Position numbers and translations under genes: made by a program. A stretch of 5,984 nt of DNA, from contig CACYNZ010000286.1 in assembly GCA_902775835.1 (NCBI GenBank), forward strand, positions 1 to 5,984. The letters run 5' to 3'. The stretch's first letter is position 1. Every line of letters begins with the position of its first letter. Below are positions 1-5,978 of the stretch, one piece after another. A model generated the notes under the pieces. It had not been told where the DNA came from and made no database searches. It saw nothing but the letters and a program-made list of their open reading frames with translations. This stretch comes from an uncultured Eubacteriales bacterium. GTDB lineage: Bacteria; Bacillota_A; Clostridia; Christensenellales; Aristaeellaceae.

Positions 1-741
1 CTGCTGAACCTGGAAGAATCCCTGGAACAGGCCATCCAGAGCCGTCAGTACAAGATCAGCGAGAAATATCAGGCAGACCAGCGTCTCAAGCGTCTTCTGG
101 GCGATGAACAGGCGCAGCTGCAGCGCATCGATTCCTGGACGACCACCTTTGACGCCGCCCGCGAAGGCATTGTTTCCTTTTATATTGACGGATACGAATA
201 CGGTCTCACGCCTTCCTCCTATGCCACCTTCACTCCCCAGGAAGTGCGCCGCATGATCGAAGGCCGGAAGCCGGACGGCAATTCTGTCTCCAAGAGCAAG
301 ACTGCCATTTTCCGGATTGTCCAGGAAGGGTCCTGGAATGTGCTCCTGCTCATGAATGAGCTTTCCGCTGACATCAAGGTAAACGACACCTACAGTCTGC
401 AACTGGAGAAGTTCAGCGAAAACACGTACAGGGCCGTGGTCACGGACGTGGTCCGTCTCGGCCGGGAGCTTCTTGTGCGTCTGAGCATTAACGACAATGT
501 CAAGCCGGTGCTCAATGTACGCGTGTGTACAGCCTATCTCCAGAAAGATATTGATGCCTTCCGTGTGCCCAAAAGGGCCATCACGCCATACCAGGGCGAT
601 CAGGGCGTCGTTGTGGAGGACTACTCCGGCGGCCTGTTTGTACCGGTGAATGTGGAAATGAACGAGGGCGACTACTGCTATGTCACCCCTGTTCAGGAAG
701 GCACACTGGCCGCAGGCATGACCCTGCGCCTGGCCAATTGA
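1..741 (+). CDS. HlyD-family efflux adaptor-like protein, 3' part (5' end outside window)
   Basis: The frame is open from base 1 to the TGA at 739-741, giving 246 codons of the C-terminal part; the start, and any N-terminal membrane anchor, lie outside the window. The first ~45 residues are Gln/Glu/Lys/Arg-rich and helical, as in the coiled-coil hairpin of periplasmic-adaptor proteins. They are followed by a segment reading REGIVSFYIDGYE, typical of the HlyD-like proteins encoded next to yggS and sepF in Clostridia. The rest is beta-rich, with a VPKRAITPYQGDQGV motif near residues 189-203 resembling the membrane-proximal barrel of adaptors, then GGLFVPVNV and a closing LAAGMTLRLAN. In Gram-positives such proteins are thought to sit on the outer face of the membrane, but the role of this subfamily is not established. 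It is followed after 13 nt by yggS, so the two are probably co-transcribed. Family assignment is from motif memory; function is uncertain. Confidence 0.72.
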   Translation: MLNLEESLEQAIQSRQYKISEKYQADQRLKRLLGDEQAQLQRIDSWTTTFDAAREGIVSFYIDGYEYGLTPSSYATFTPQEVRRMIEGRKPDGNSVSKSKTAIFRIVQEGSWNVLLLMNELSADIKVNDTYSLQLEKFSENTYRAVVTDVVRLGRELLVRLSINDNVKPVLNVRVCTAYLQKDIDAFRVPKRAITPYQGDQGVVVEDYSGGLFVPVNVEMNEGDYCYVTPVQEGTLAAGMTLRLAN

Positions 742-745
742 GAGG
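740..745 (+). promoter_or_regulatory. Ribosome binding site of yggS
   Basis: AGAGGA lies 9 nt before the ATG at 755 and overlaps the stop codon of the upstream gene, suggesting translational coupling. It supports 755 as the yggS start. Confidence 0.55.
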
Positions 746-754
746 ATACGGAAC

Positions 755-1346
755 ATGGATGAACTCTATATTGAACGTCTGAACCGAATCCGCAGGGATA
801 TGGAAAATGCTTCGGAAGGCCGTTATCCCCTGCCAAAGATTATCGCTGTCACCAAAACCCATCCGGTCTCCATGATACAGAATCTGGACCCGGAGCTGCT
901 TCCGGACATCGGTGAAAACCATGTTCAGGAAATCCGGGAAAAAGCACCGCTTCTCGGCGGAAATTTTCGCATCCATATGATCGGCCGGTTGCAAACCAAT
1001 AAAGTAAAATATATAATGGAGAATGTTCATCTGATCCAGTCCATGGACCGGATGGAGCTTGCTGAGGAAATCCACAGGCAGGCTCTCCGGCAGAAAGGTT
1101 TCCCAGCTGAGCGGACTTCATGTCACAGGGCTCATGGCCGTTATGCCCAACACCGGGGATACGGACCTGCTGGACAGCCTGTTTGCACGCATGCGCCTTC
1201 TGTTTGAACAGATGCGCGATACCGCTGTAAACGGCGTGGATATGTCTGTTCTTTCCATGGGCATGTCCCATGATTACACCCTTGCGGCACGCCATGGTGC
1301 CACCATGGTCCGCATCGGCAGCGCCCTGTTCGGCCCGCGGGGCTGA
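755..1346 (+). pseudogene. yggS: Broken YggS/PLPBP (PLP homeostasis protein): internal deletion with frameshift
   Basis: YggS (YlmE, PLPBP/PROSC) is a cytosolic TIM-barrel protein that binds pyridoxal 5'-phosphate and helps balance vitamin B6 and amino-acid pools. The N-terminal part is in the frame of the ATG at 755: AVTKTHP with the PLP-binding lysine at K34, the GENHVQE motif at 53-59, and IGRLQTNK at 76-83, continuing to about R112 or shortly after. The C-terminal part is in the +1 frame from roughly 1095 to the TGA at 1344-1346: LSGLHVTGLMAVMPN, VDMSVLSMGMSHDY, GATMVRIGSALFGPR. The family is about 230 residues, whereas 592 nt remain here. Compared with E. coli YggS from memory, about 30 residues are missing between the two parts, including the expected QVN beta-strand and the K-x-G stretch. 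One deletion of about 90-100 nt, not a multiple of three, explains both losses. As written, translation would run past the junction and stop at 1205-1207 (150 residues, aberrant tail). The remaining sequence is clean, so the lesion looks recent. Confidence 0.85.
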
Positions 1347-1361
1347 TAGCGCGAAGATGTT

Positions 1362-1367
1362 GGGAGG
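1362..1367 (+). promoter_or_regulatory. Ribosome binding site deciding the sepF start
   Basis: GGGAGG is spaced 7 nt from the ATG at 1375. This fixes the sepF start there rather than at an in-frame ATG at 1270, which lies inside the yggS remnant and has no comparable site. Confidence 0.8.
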
Positions 1368-1374
1368 ATCACGG

Positions 1375-2262
1375 ATGTCAATTCTCGATCAGGTCGGTTC
1401 ATTTCTCCGCCGCATCAGCGGAAATCAGGATCCGGAACGCAGAAATTCGGAAAGCAATCTGGCCAATGGCGGTCACACAGGCTATCATCCTGTTGCTCCC
1501 CGTCATCAGCGCAGGGTTCCCGAACTGGAACAGGCACAGGCCTATCCGCCCGTGAACATGAACCAGACAGGCGCGTTCCAGCCGTCCATGGGCACCGGCG
1601 TTTTTCAGCAGCCCACATACCAGACCGGATATCAGCCCCAGTTTCAGGCCGGCGCCATGCCGGTACAGGGCACCTATCAGCCCCAGCCCATGACAGGATA
1701 TGTGCCCCAGGGCACCGGGTATCAGAGCACCTTCCAGCCCCAGGAGACTTCCTGGCAGTACGGACAGGCTGCCGCTCCCGAAGTCAATCCGGCCCAGAAC
1801 GGAAACATTTCCTATATGCCGGGTTCCTTTGTCGGGGATGACGGTCAGGGCTACCGCATGGTACAGCGCCTCGCCCAGCCGCTTTCCGCCGCTTCCTGCT
1901 ATCGTCTCATCGAATTCATGCGCAACGGCGAAAGCATTGTTGTCAATACCGAGATGATCCGGGACGAGTACGAAAACACCCGCTGCCTGGATCTGCTCTA
2001 TGGCGCCGCCTTTACCATGGGCTGCACCTTTACCCGCATTTCATCCCGCAGCATTTATCTCATCTCGCCTGCCTCCGTCATGGTCATGCCCTATGAATCC
2101 ATACGGGAAATGAGCGATGCCGATCAGCAGCAGCGCTGGCCGGGCTCCGTGTCACGGTCCGGCGTTCAGGCTGAGAGCCCGCGCCGAGGCTTCTCCTTCC
2201 GTTCTTTCGAGGAGGACAGCAGCATGGATCAGTGGGGCCAGGCCCGTTACTCCCGTGCATGA
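1375..2262 (+). CDS. sepF: Cell division protein SepF with extended Gln/Pro/Tyr-rich linker
   Basis: SepF binds the C-terminal tail of FtsZ and anchors and bundles FtsZ filaments at the membrane. Encoded length is 295 residues, against about 150 in Bacillus. Residues 1-16 (MSILDQVGSFLRRISG) can form the amphipathic membrane-binding helix. Residues ~20-155 are low complexity, rich in Gln, Pro, Tyr, Gly and Thr, and contain a 15-residue periodic segment at 86-130. The SepF fold follows at ~160-238: VQRLAQPLSAASCYRLIEF, then SIVVNTEMI with N191, then the R-x-LDLLYGAAFTMG block around G210, then SIYLISPASVMV. This matches the family pattern (VVVNLE, RIIDFLSG, IFLxTPxNV) with several substitutions, for example Cys for the second Gly of the usual GG. 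A polar tail rich in Ser, Arg and Gln fills 239-295. The stop overlaps the ylmH start. Being between yggS and ylmH supports the call. The long linker might let the membrane helix reach farther from the FtsZ-binding dimer, but this is inference. Confidence 0.88.
   Translation: MSILDQVGSFLRRISGNQDPERRNSESNLANGGHTGYHPVAPRHQRRVPELEQAQAYPPVNMNQTGAFQPSMGTGVFQQPTYQTGYQPQFQAGAMPVQGTYQPQPMTGYVPQGTGYQSTFQPQETSWQYGQAAAPEVNPAQNGNISYMPGSFVGDDGQGYRMVQRLAQPLSAASCYRLIEFMRNGESIVVNTEMIRDEYENTRCLDLLYGAAFTMGCTFTRISSRSIYLISPASVMVMPYESIREMSDADQQQRWPGSVSRSGVQAESPRRGFSFRSFEEDSSMDQWGQARYSRA
1630..1764 (+). repeat. Imperfect 45-nt (15-residue) periodic repeat in the SepF linker
   Basis: The string TATCAG recurs at 1630, 1675 and 1720, exactly 45 nt apart and in frame. 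The first two copies extend to TATCAGCCCCAG. The corresponding protein units start YQPQFQAG, YQPQPMTG and YQSTFQPQ. Beyond the unit starts the copies are diverged, so this may be an old duplication or simple low-complexity drift. Confidence 0.5.
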
Positions 2263-2999
2263 AACACGCCGAGGAAAACACCGCCGTGCTTCTTGAGCAC
2301 GCAGCGCGTCAGGCCGGAAGAACCGGCCGCAGTGTAATCACACGTTTTTTCCCGGCTTCTGACTGTTCCCTCGCCGTACATATGGCACGTGAGGAACAGG
2401 TGGAAGTGGAATTTGACGGCGGTTATCCGGATGCGGAACGGGTGCAGGCCTGTTTTCATTCCACCGGCGAGCCCCCGGAATTCAGCGGCGAGTGGCTCCT
2501 CGTCACCTGGAACACCCGTTTTGCCCATGTGGAGCACAGGGATCTGCTCGGCTCCCTGCTTGGCCTGTACGGCGACCGTTCCTGGTTCGGCGACCTGCTG
2601 ATCCAGGAGGACCGGGCATATCTGCGCACGCTTCCTGAAATGGCCCGCCGGCTTCCCGGCGAATGGACCCAGGCCGGACGCGCGGCCATCCAGGCTGAGC
2701 CCGGCGAACTGCCCGAAACTTTTCTGCAGGCCCAGGGCCGTGAACTTCGCATCACGGTGGCTTCTCCGCGTCTGGATGCCGTTCTTTCCGATGTCCTGCG
2801 CATGAGCCGGTCCAAAGGCACCGAAATCATCCGCAGCGGCACGGTACAGATCAATCATCATACCGAAATCCGTCCGGACCAGATGCTCAGAGCCGGGGAC
2901 CTGCTTTCCATCCGCGGTTTCGGACGCGCCCGGGTATGCGAGATCGAAGAAACCAACCGGCGCGGGCGGATTCCCGTCCTGCTGGAAATCTTTTTCTGA
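2259..2999 (+). CDS. ylmH: YlmH-family S4-domain RNA-binding protein
   Basis: YlmH proteins carry a C-terminal S4 RNA-binding domain; in B. subtilis YlmH binds the 50S subunit and has been linked to ribosome-associated quality control. The product is 246 residues, close to the usual ~250-260. Family signatures in order: EFDGGYPDAERVQA near residues 50-63, HRDLLGSLLGLYGDR near 94-108, WFGDLLIQED just after, and an S4 domain at about 164-230 (SPRLDAVLSDVLRMSRSKG, SGTVQINH, RAGDLLSIRGFGRARV). I chose the ATG at 2259 because it overlaps the sepF stop as ATGA, a common coupling arrangement. An in-frame GTG at 2232 would add nine residues (starting MGPGPLLPC) that look unlike the family, and the GAGGAGG at 2209-2215 sits 16 nt from it, too far. 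No good Shine-Dalgarno site precedes 2259, so translation probably depends on sepF. There is no ylmG between it and sepF, unlike in Bacillus. Confidence 0.85.
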   Translation: MKHAEENTAVLLEHAARQAGRTGRSVITRFFPASDCSLAVHMAREEQVEVEFDGGYPDAERVQACFHSTGEPPEFSGEWLLVTWNTRFAHVEHRDLLGSLLGLYGDRSWFGDLLIQEDRAYLRTLPEMARRLPGEWTQAGRAAIQAEPGELPETFLQAQGRELRITVASPRLDAVLSDVLRMSRSKGTEIIRSGTVQINHHTEIRPDQMLRAGDLLSIRGFGRARVCEIEETNRRGRIPVLLEIFF

Positions 3000-3021
3000 A
3001 TCACTGTCTCAATACTGCAAC

Positions 3022-3030
3022 GGAAAGGAG
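3022..3030 (+). promoter_or_regulatory. Ribosome binding site of divIVA
   Basis: GGAAAGGAG lies 8 nt before the ATG at 3039, within the 39-nt gap after ylmH. It is strong and independent, so divIVA need not rely on coupling to ylmH. I see no convincing promoter in the gap. Confidence 0.8.
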
Positions 3031-3038
3031 CATTCACC

Positions 3039-3551
3039 ATGCCTCAGCAGATCACCATTTCCACCATCGAATCCAAACAGTTCAGCGAAGTTCCGCGCGG
3101 ATACAATCAGGAAGAAGTCGATACCTTCCTGGATGACATCTGCGATGAAATGGAACGCATGATCGGCGCCAATCAGAAACTGCAGCAGCAGCTGAGAGAG
3201 GCTCAGGTCGCTCTTCAGCGTGCTCAGCAGCAGGCTCCCGCCGCTGTTCCGGCATCCGCTTCCTCCGTCTCTGCACCCAGTGCGGATCAGGAAACCTCGT
3301 TCCGCGAGATCCTGCAGATGGCCCAGAAGGTCAAGGAAGAGACCATTTCAGAAGCCCGGAAAAAAGCCGAGACCATTCTCAGTGAAGCGCAGACCCAGGC
3401 AGAGGAACAGCTTGGTTCCATTGCCAAGGAGAGAGACTCACTCTCCGCGCAGGTGGACGAACTGAAAAAGACAGTGCAGGATTACCGCGAACGTTTCACT
3501 GCGCTCATCAGGAGTCAGCAGGAAGCCATGGATAAGCTGGCTGATCTGTAA
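3039..3551 (+). CDS. divIVA: DivIVA-domain coiled-coil protein
   Basis: DivIVA proteins bind negatively curved membrane at poles and septa and recruit division, cell-wall or chromosome-anchoring partners. The product is 170 residues. The conserved N-terminal domain is at ~5-42: ITISTIESKQF, then PRGYNQEEVDTFLDDI, matching the family pattern F-x(4)-RGY-x(3)-VD-x-FL. A first coiled coil (about 43-66, Gln/Leu-rich) is followed by an Ala/Pro/Ser/Val linker (67-85) and a second coiled coil (about 86-165, rich in Ala, Glu and Lys) with TISEARKKAETILSEAQTQAEE, a pattern usual in clostridial DivIVA proteins. The residue aligned with the membrane-inserting Phe17 of B. subtilis DivIVA is Pro19, preceded by Val18, while the adjacent Arg (R20) is kept. 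It is the last gene before the terminator. The DivIVA-family call is firm; whether it acts in division, growth or sporulation cannot be read from sequence. Confidence 0.92.
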   Translation: MPQQITISTIESKQFSEVPRGYNQEEVDTFLDDICDEMERMIGANQKLQQQLREAQVALQRAQQQAPAAVPASASSVSAPSADQETSFREILQMAQKVKEETISEARKKAETILSEAQTQAEEQLGSIAKERDSLSAQVDELKKTVQDYRERFTALIRSQQEAMDKLADL

Positions 3552-3559
3552 CATATTCC

Positions 3560-3586
3560 GGGAAGGCTGCGGCCTTCCCTTTTTTT
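3560..3586 (+). terminator. Rho-independent terminator after divIVA
   Basis: GGGAAGGC (3560-3567) pairs perfectly with GCCTTCCC (3572-3579) around a TGCG loop, followed by seven T (3580-3586). The 8-bp GC-rich stem plus T-tract starts 8 nt after the divIVA stop, marking the probable end of the division cluster. Confidence 0.92.
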
Positions 3587-3590
3587 GCAG

Positions 3591-3598
3591 AAAGGGGG
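3591..3598 (+). promoter_or_regulatory. Ribosome binding site of the helicase-nuclease gene
   Basis: AAAGGGGG starts 4 nt after the terminator T-tract. Spacing is 3 nt to the first ATG (3602) and 6 nt to the second, in-frame ATG (3605), so the second may be the real initiator. The site is complementary to CCCTTT at 3577-3582 (see findings). Confidence 0.65.
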
Positions 3599-3601
3599 TT
3601 C

Positions 3602-5914
3602 ATGATGGACATCATCCGGATCAGTGCACGGCAGCTGGTGGAGTTCACGCTGCACGGCTCGGATATCACCCCCGCCGGTTCCCTGAAAGCCATGCATGAC
3701 GGCGCTCTGGGCCATCGCGCACGCCAGGCCGCACTCGATGACGGATGGAAAGCCGAAGTTCCTCTTTCCCTTGACATCCCTGTGGAAGACGAAGACCTTG
3801 TGATCCGCCTGGGCGGACGCATGGATGCCTTTCTTGATGCTGAAGAGCCCCGCCTGGAGGAAATCAAGCTCTGGTCCGGCCGTGAACAGCCCGAAGAAGC
3901 AGCGCCGGCCCATCTCTTTCAGGCCAGGGTCTATGCCTGGATGCTTTTCGCCGACAGAAACATTGCCCGCGTGCATCTTGCCATCGTCTATGTCAGCCGA
4001 AGCGGCGAAGTCCGGGGAAAGTTCACGGAAAGCTTGAACCGGCAGGAATGCCGTGAACTGTTTGAGAGCATTCTGCTGCCCTACCTGCACTATGTCCGCA
4101 CCATCCAGAAGCATGTCCGCGCGAGAAACGCTTCCCTTCTTCATCTTTCCTTTCCCTTTCCGTCCTGGCGCGGGGGCCAGCGGGATATGGCGGTTCAGGT
4201 CTACACCTGCATTTCCCAGAAACGCCGGCTTCTGGCCAGCATGCCCACCGGCACCGGAAAAAGCATGGCTGTGCTCTTTCCTGCCCTGAAAGCCCTGGGC
4301 CAGGGACTTACCGGTCAGCTGTTCTACCTGACCTCGCGCAATACGCAGCGCGAGGCTCCGCTGGAAGCCGTCCGCCTGCTTGGCTCCCAGCCCCTGCATC
4401 TGTTCTGCATGGTGCTTCAGGCCAAGGAACACCAGTGTCCTGAGCATCTCCAGTGCTCGCCGGACCTCTGTCCCAGGGCAGGAGGACATTTTCTCCGGGA
4501 CAATGATGCCCTGGAGGAAATGCTGCGCCTTGATGACTGGTCCCCGGAAAAGATCCGCAGTGTCTGCGATCAGTACTGCCTGTGTCCCTTTGAGTTCAGC
4601 CTGAGGCTGACAGAAATTGCAGACGTCGTGATCTGTGACTACAACTATGCCTTTGATCCCGCGGTCCATCTCCAGCGCATTTTCGACCGCGTTACCAACC
4701 TTACCCTGCTCATTGACGAAGCCCATCACCTGCCGGAGCGCATCCGGGACATGCTCACGGGCAGCGTCGCGGGCCCTGACATCCGCAGGCTGCGCCAGAA
4801 AACAGGCCAGATGCATGGACGCAGGCATCCCCTGTACAAGGCCATGTCCGGCGTGCTTCAGGCCCTGACCGGACTGCCCCGGGACCCGGACTGCGCAGAA
4901 CAGGTGATCCGGTCCGTTCCATCCTCCCTTTTGAACAGGATAAGCGCGCTCACTGACCTGATCAGCGAAACGCCGGAACCTGGTCTTTCCCCGGAAGACA
5001 GCGAGCTTCTCAGGGATGTGCACTCCGGCCTGCTCAGTTTCCAGCGCGCCATGGAACAGGATCCCGAGGATTACGCCTTCTTTCTGCGCGGCGGAAAAAC
5101 GCCGGTCCTCACCGCGCTGTGCCTGAATCCCGGGTCCCATTTTGCCCGCCTGACCGCCCGTCTGAGCGGTACAGTCGCCTTCTCCGCCACCATGCACCCG
5201 CTCAGTGCCATGCGCCGGATTCTGTGCATAGATCCTGAGGATGCGCTTTTTGAGGCCCCGTCGCCCTTTCCCCCGGAACACCTTCTGGTCATACGTCAGA
5301 ATATCGATACGCGTTTTTCCAGCCGCACCGCCACGATCCCCGCCCTGGTCCGGGAAATTGAAGCGCTCTGGGCATCCAGGCCCGGACGCTATATCGTCTT
5401 TTTCCCAAGCTTTGCCTATCTGCGCCAGGTGGCGGAACATCTGAAGGTTCCCGCCCAGGTACAGACACCCGGGCTCACCAGTGAAGAACGCGAACAGTTT
5501 CTGCTGCCCTACCGCAGCGCTTCGGAGCCGGTTCTGTCCCTGTGCGTTCTGGGCGGCATTTTTTCAGAAGGCATTGACCTTCCGGGGTCACAGCTTGACG
5601 GCGTCGTCATTGTGGGAACCGGACTCCCCCAGGTCTGTCTTGAAAACACCCTGCTCCGTGAATACCTGGAACGGACCCTGGGCCAGGGATACTATCTGGC
5701 CTGCCAGGTGCCCGGCATGCAGAAAATTGCACAGGCCGCCGGCCGCGTGATCCGGACCCGGGATGACCGCGGCGTTGTCCTGCTTCTCGACGACCGCTAC
5801 CGGCTCCCTGTGGAAGCAAGTCTCTGCCCGCCGTTCTGGCAGATCCGCACCGGGGATACCCGAGCCCTTCTGGAATCCTTCTGGGGAACCGGGGATGTCG
5901 GATCCGGCAAATAA
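3602..5914 (+). CDS. PD-(D/E)XK nuclease-like domain fused to XPD/DinG-type ATP-dependent DNA helicase
   Basis: This is a 770-residue probable DNA repair or processing enzyme. Residues 1-~150 carry RecB/Cas4-type nuclease motifs: H38 (GHRAR), D75 in GRMDAF, E87-I-K89, and Q107-x3-Y111 (QARVY), the expected H, D, ExK and QxxxY order. The superfamily 2 helicase follows: Walker A at 214-221 (MPTGTGKS); a Cys-rich insert with C279, C285, C290, C322, C326 and C328, the last in CPFEF as at the final Fe-S ligand of XPD; VICDYNYAFDP; DEAH at 372-375; SATM at 528-531; GGIFSEGIDLPG from 651; and QAAGRVIR at 711-718. All core motifs are intact. The family is known to unwind DNA 5' to 3' with a 4Fe-4S cluster; which four Cys bind it here is inferred. 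The gene follows a terminator by 15 nt with no clear promoter of its own. The first of two adjacent ATGs is used here; starting at 3605 would drop one residue. The exact substrate is unknown. Confidence 0.88.
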   Translation: MMDIIRISARQLVEFTLHGSDITPAGSLKAMHDGALGHRARQAALDDGWKAEVPLSLDIPVEDEDLVIRLGGRMDAFLDAEEPRLEEIKLWSGREQPEEAAPAHLFQARVYAWMLFADRNIARVHLAIVYVSRSGEVRGKFTESLNRQECRELFESILLPYLHYVRTIQKHVRARNASLLHLSFPFPSWRGGQRDMAVQVYTCISQKRRLLASMPTGTGKSMAVLFPALKALGQGLTGQLFYLTSRNTQREAPLEAVRLLGSQPLHLFCMVLQAKEHQCPEHLQCSPDLCPRAGGHFLRDNDALEEMLRLDDWSPEKIRSVCDQYCLCPFEFSLRLTEIADVVICDYNYAFDPAVHLQRIFDRVTNLTLLIDEAHHLPERIRDMLTGSVAGPDIRRLRQKTGQMHGRRHPLYKAMSGVLQALTGLPRDPDCAEQVIRSVPSSLLNRISALTDLISETPEPGLSPEDSELLRDVHSGLLSFQRAMEQDPEDYAFFLRGGKTPVLTALCLNPGSHFARLTARLSGTVAFSATMHPLSAMRRILCIDPEDALFEAPSPFPPEHLLVIRQNIDTRFSSRTATIPALVREIEALWASRPGRYIVFFPSFAYLRQVAEHLKVPAQVQTPGLTSEEREQFLLPYRSASEPVLSLCVLGGIFSEGIDLPGSQLDGVVIVGTGLPQVCLENTLLREYLERTLGQGYYLACQVPGMQKIAQAAGRVIRTRDDRGVVLLLDDRYRLPVEASLCPPFWQIRTGDTRALLESFWGTGDVGSGK

Positions 5915-5921
5915 GTAATGC

Positions 5922-5950
5922 TTGTCTTTTTTGGAATTTCCATGTATACT
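5922..5950 (+). promoter_or_regulatory. Sigma-A-type promoter for the next gene
   Basis: TTGTCT (5922-5927) and TATACT (5945-5950) are separated by 17 nt, the optimal spacing, in the AT-rich gap after the helicase stop. A start near 5957 would give a short leader of about 20 nt before the ATG at 5979. Confidence 0.6.
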
Positions 5951-5966
5951 GCCCATGTACCCAAGC

Positions 5967-5976
5967 AAAGGAGGTG
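5967..5976 (+). promoter_or_regulatory. Strong ribosome binding site of the next gene
   Basis: AAAGGAGGTG is nearly the full anti-Shine-Dalgarno complement and is the strongest site in the window. The core AGGAGG ends 5 nt before the ATG at 5979, suggesting the next gene is well expressed. Confidence 0.8.
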
Positions 5977-5978
5977 TT

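Noticed and set aside
1059..1346. Separate small gene covering the yggS C-terminal part
   Set aside because: The frame opens at a TTG without a ribosome binding site and encodes only the second half of the YggS barrel, so it is a fragment of the broken gene.
1270..1374. Upstream in-frame extension of sepF from an ATG at 1270
   Set aside because: It lies within the yggS 3' end in another frame, has no suitable ribosome binding site, and would place 35 unrelated residues before the amphipathic helix. GGGAGG at 1362 supports the ATG at 1375.
2232..2258. GTG start for ylmH at 2232
   Set aside because: The nearest AGGAGG-like site is 16 nt away and encodes Glu-Glu-Asp in sepF; the extra nine residues do not resemble YlmH. 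The ATGA overlap at 2259 is preferred.
2247..2861. 204-codon minus-strand open frame opposite ylmH
   Set aside because: It is an antisense shadow of a clear YlmH coding region, with no recognisable domain or ribosome binding site.
3529..3557. Promoter for the helicase overlapping the divIVA stop (CATATT as -10)
   Set aside because: The matching -35 at 17-nt spacing is TGGATA, a poor match, and the transcript would run straight into the terminator hairpin.
3515..5440. 641-codon open frame on the minus strand opposite the helicase
   Set aside because: It is the mirror of a high-GC gene with a biased third position. The plus-strand protein has a full set of helicase and nuclease motifs, while the antisense product shows no recognisable family and has no ribosome binding site I could support.
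5905..5935. Possible terminator after the helicase gene (ATAAG-TAATG-CTTGT followed by T-run)
   Set aside because: The stem is 5 bp, AT-rich and includes a wobble, so it is too weak. The T-run lies between the -35 and -10 of the proposed promoter and is better explained as promoter spacer.
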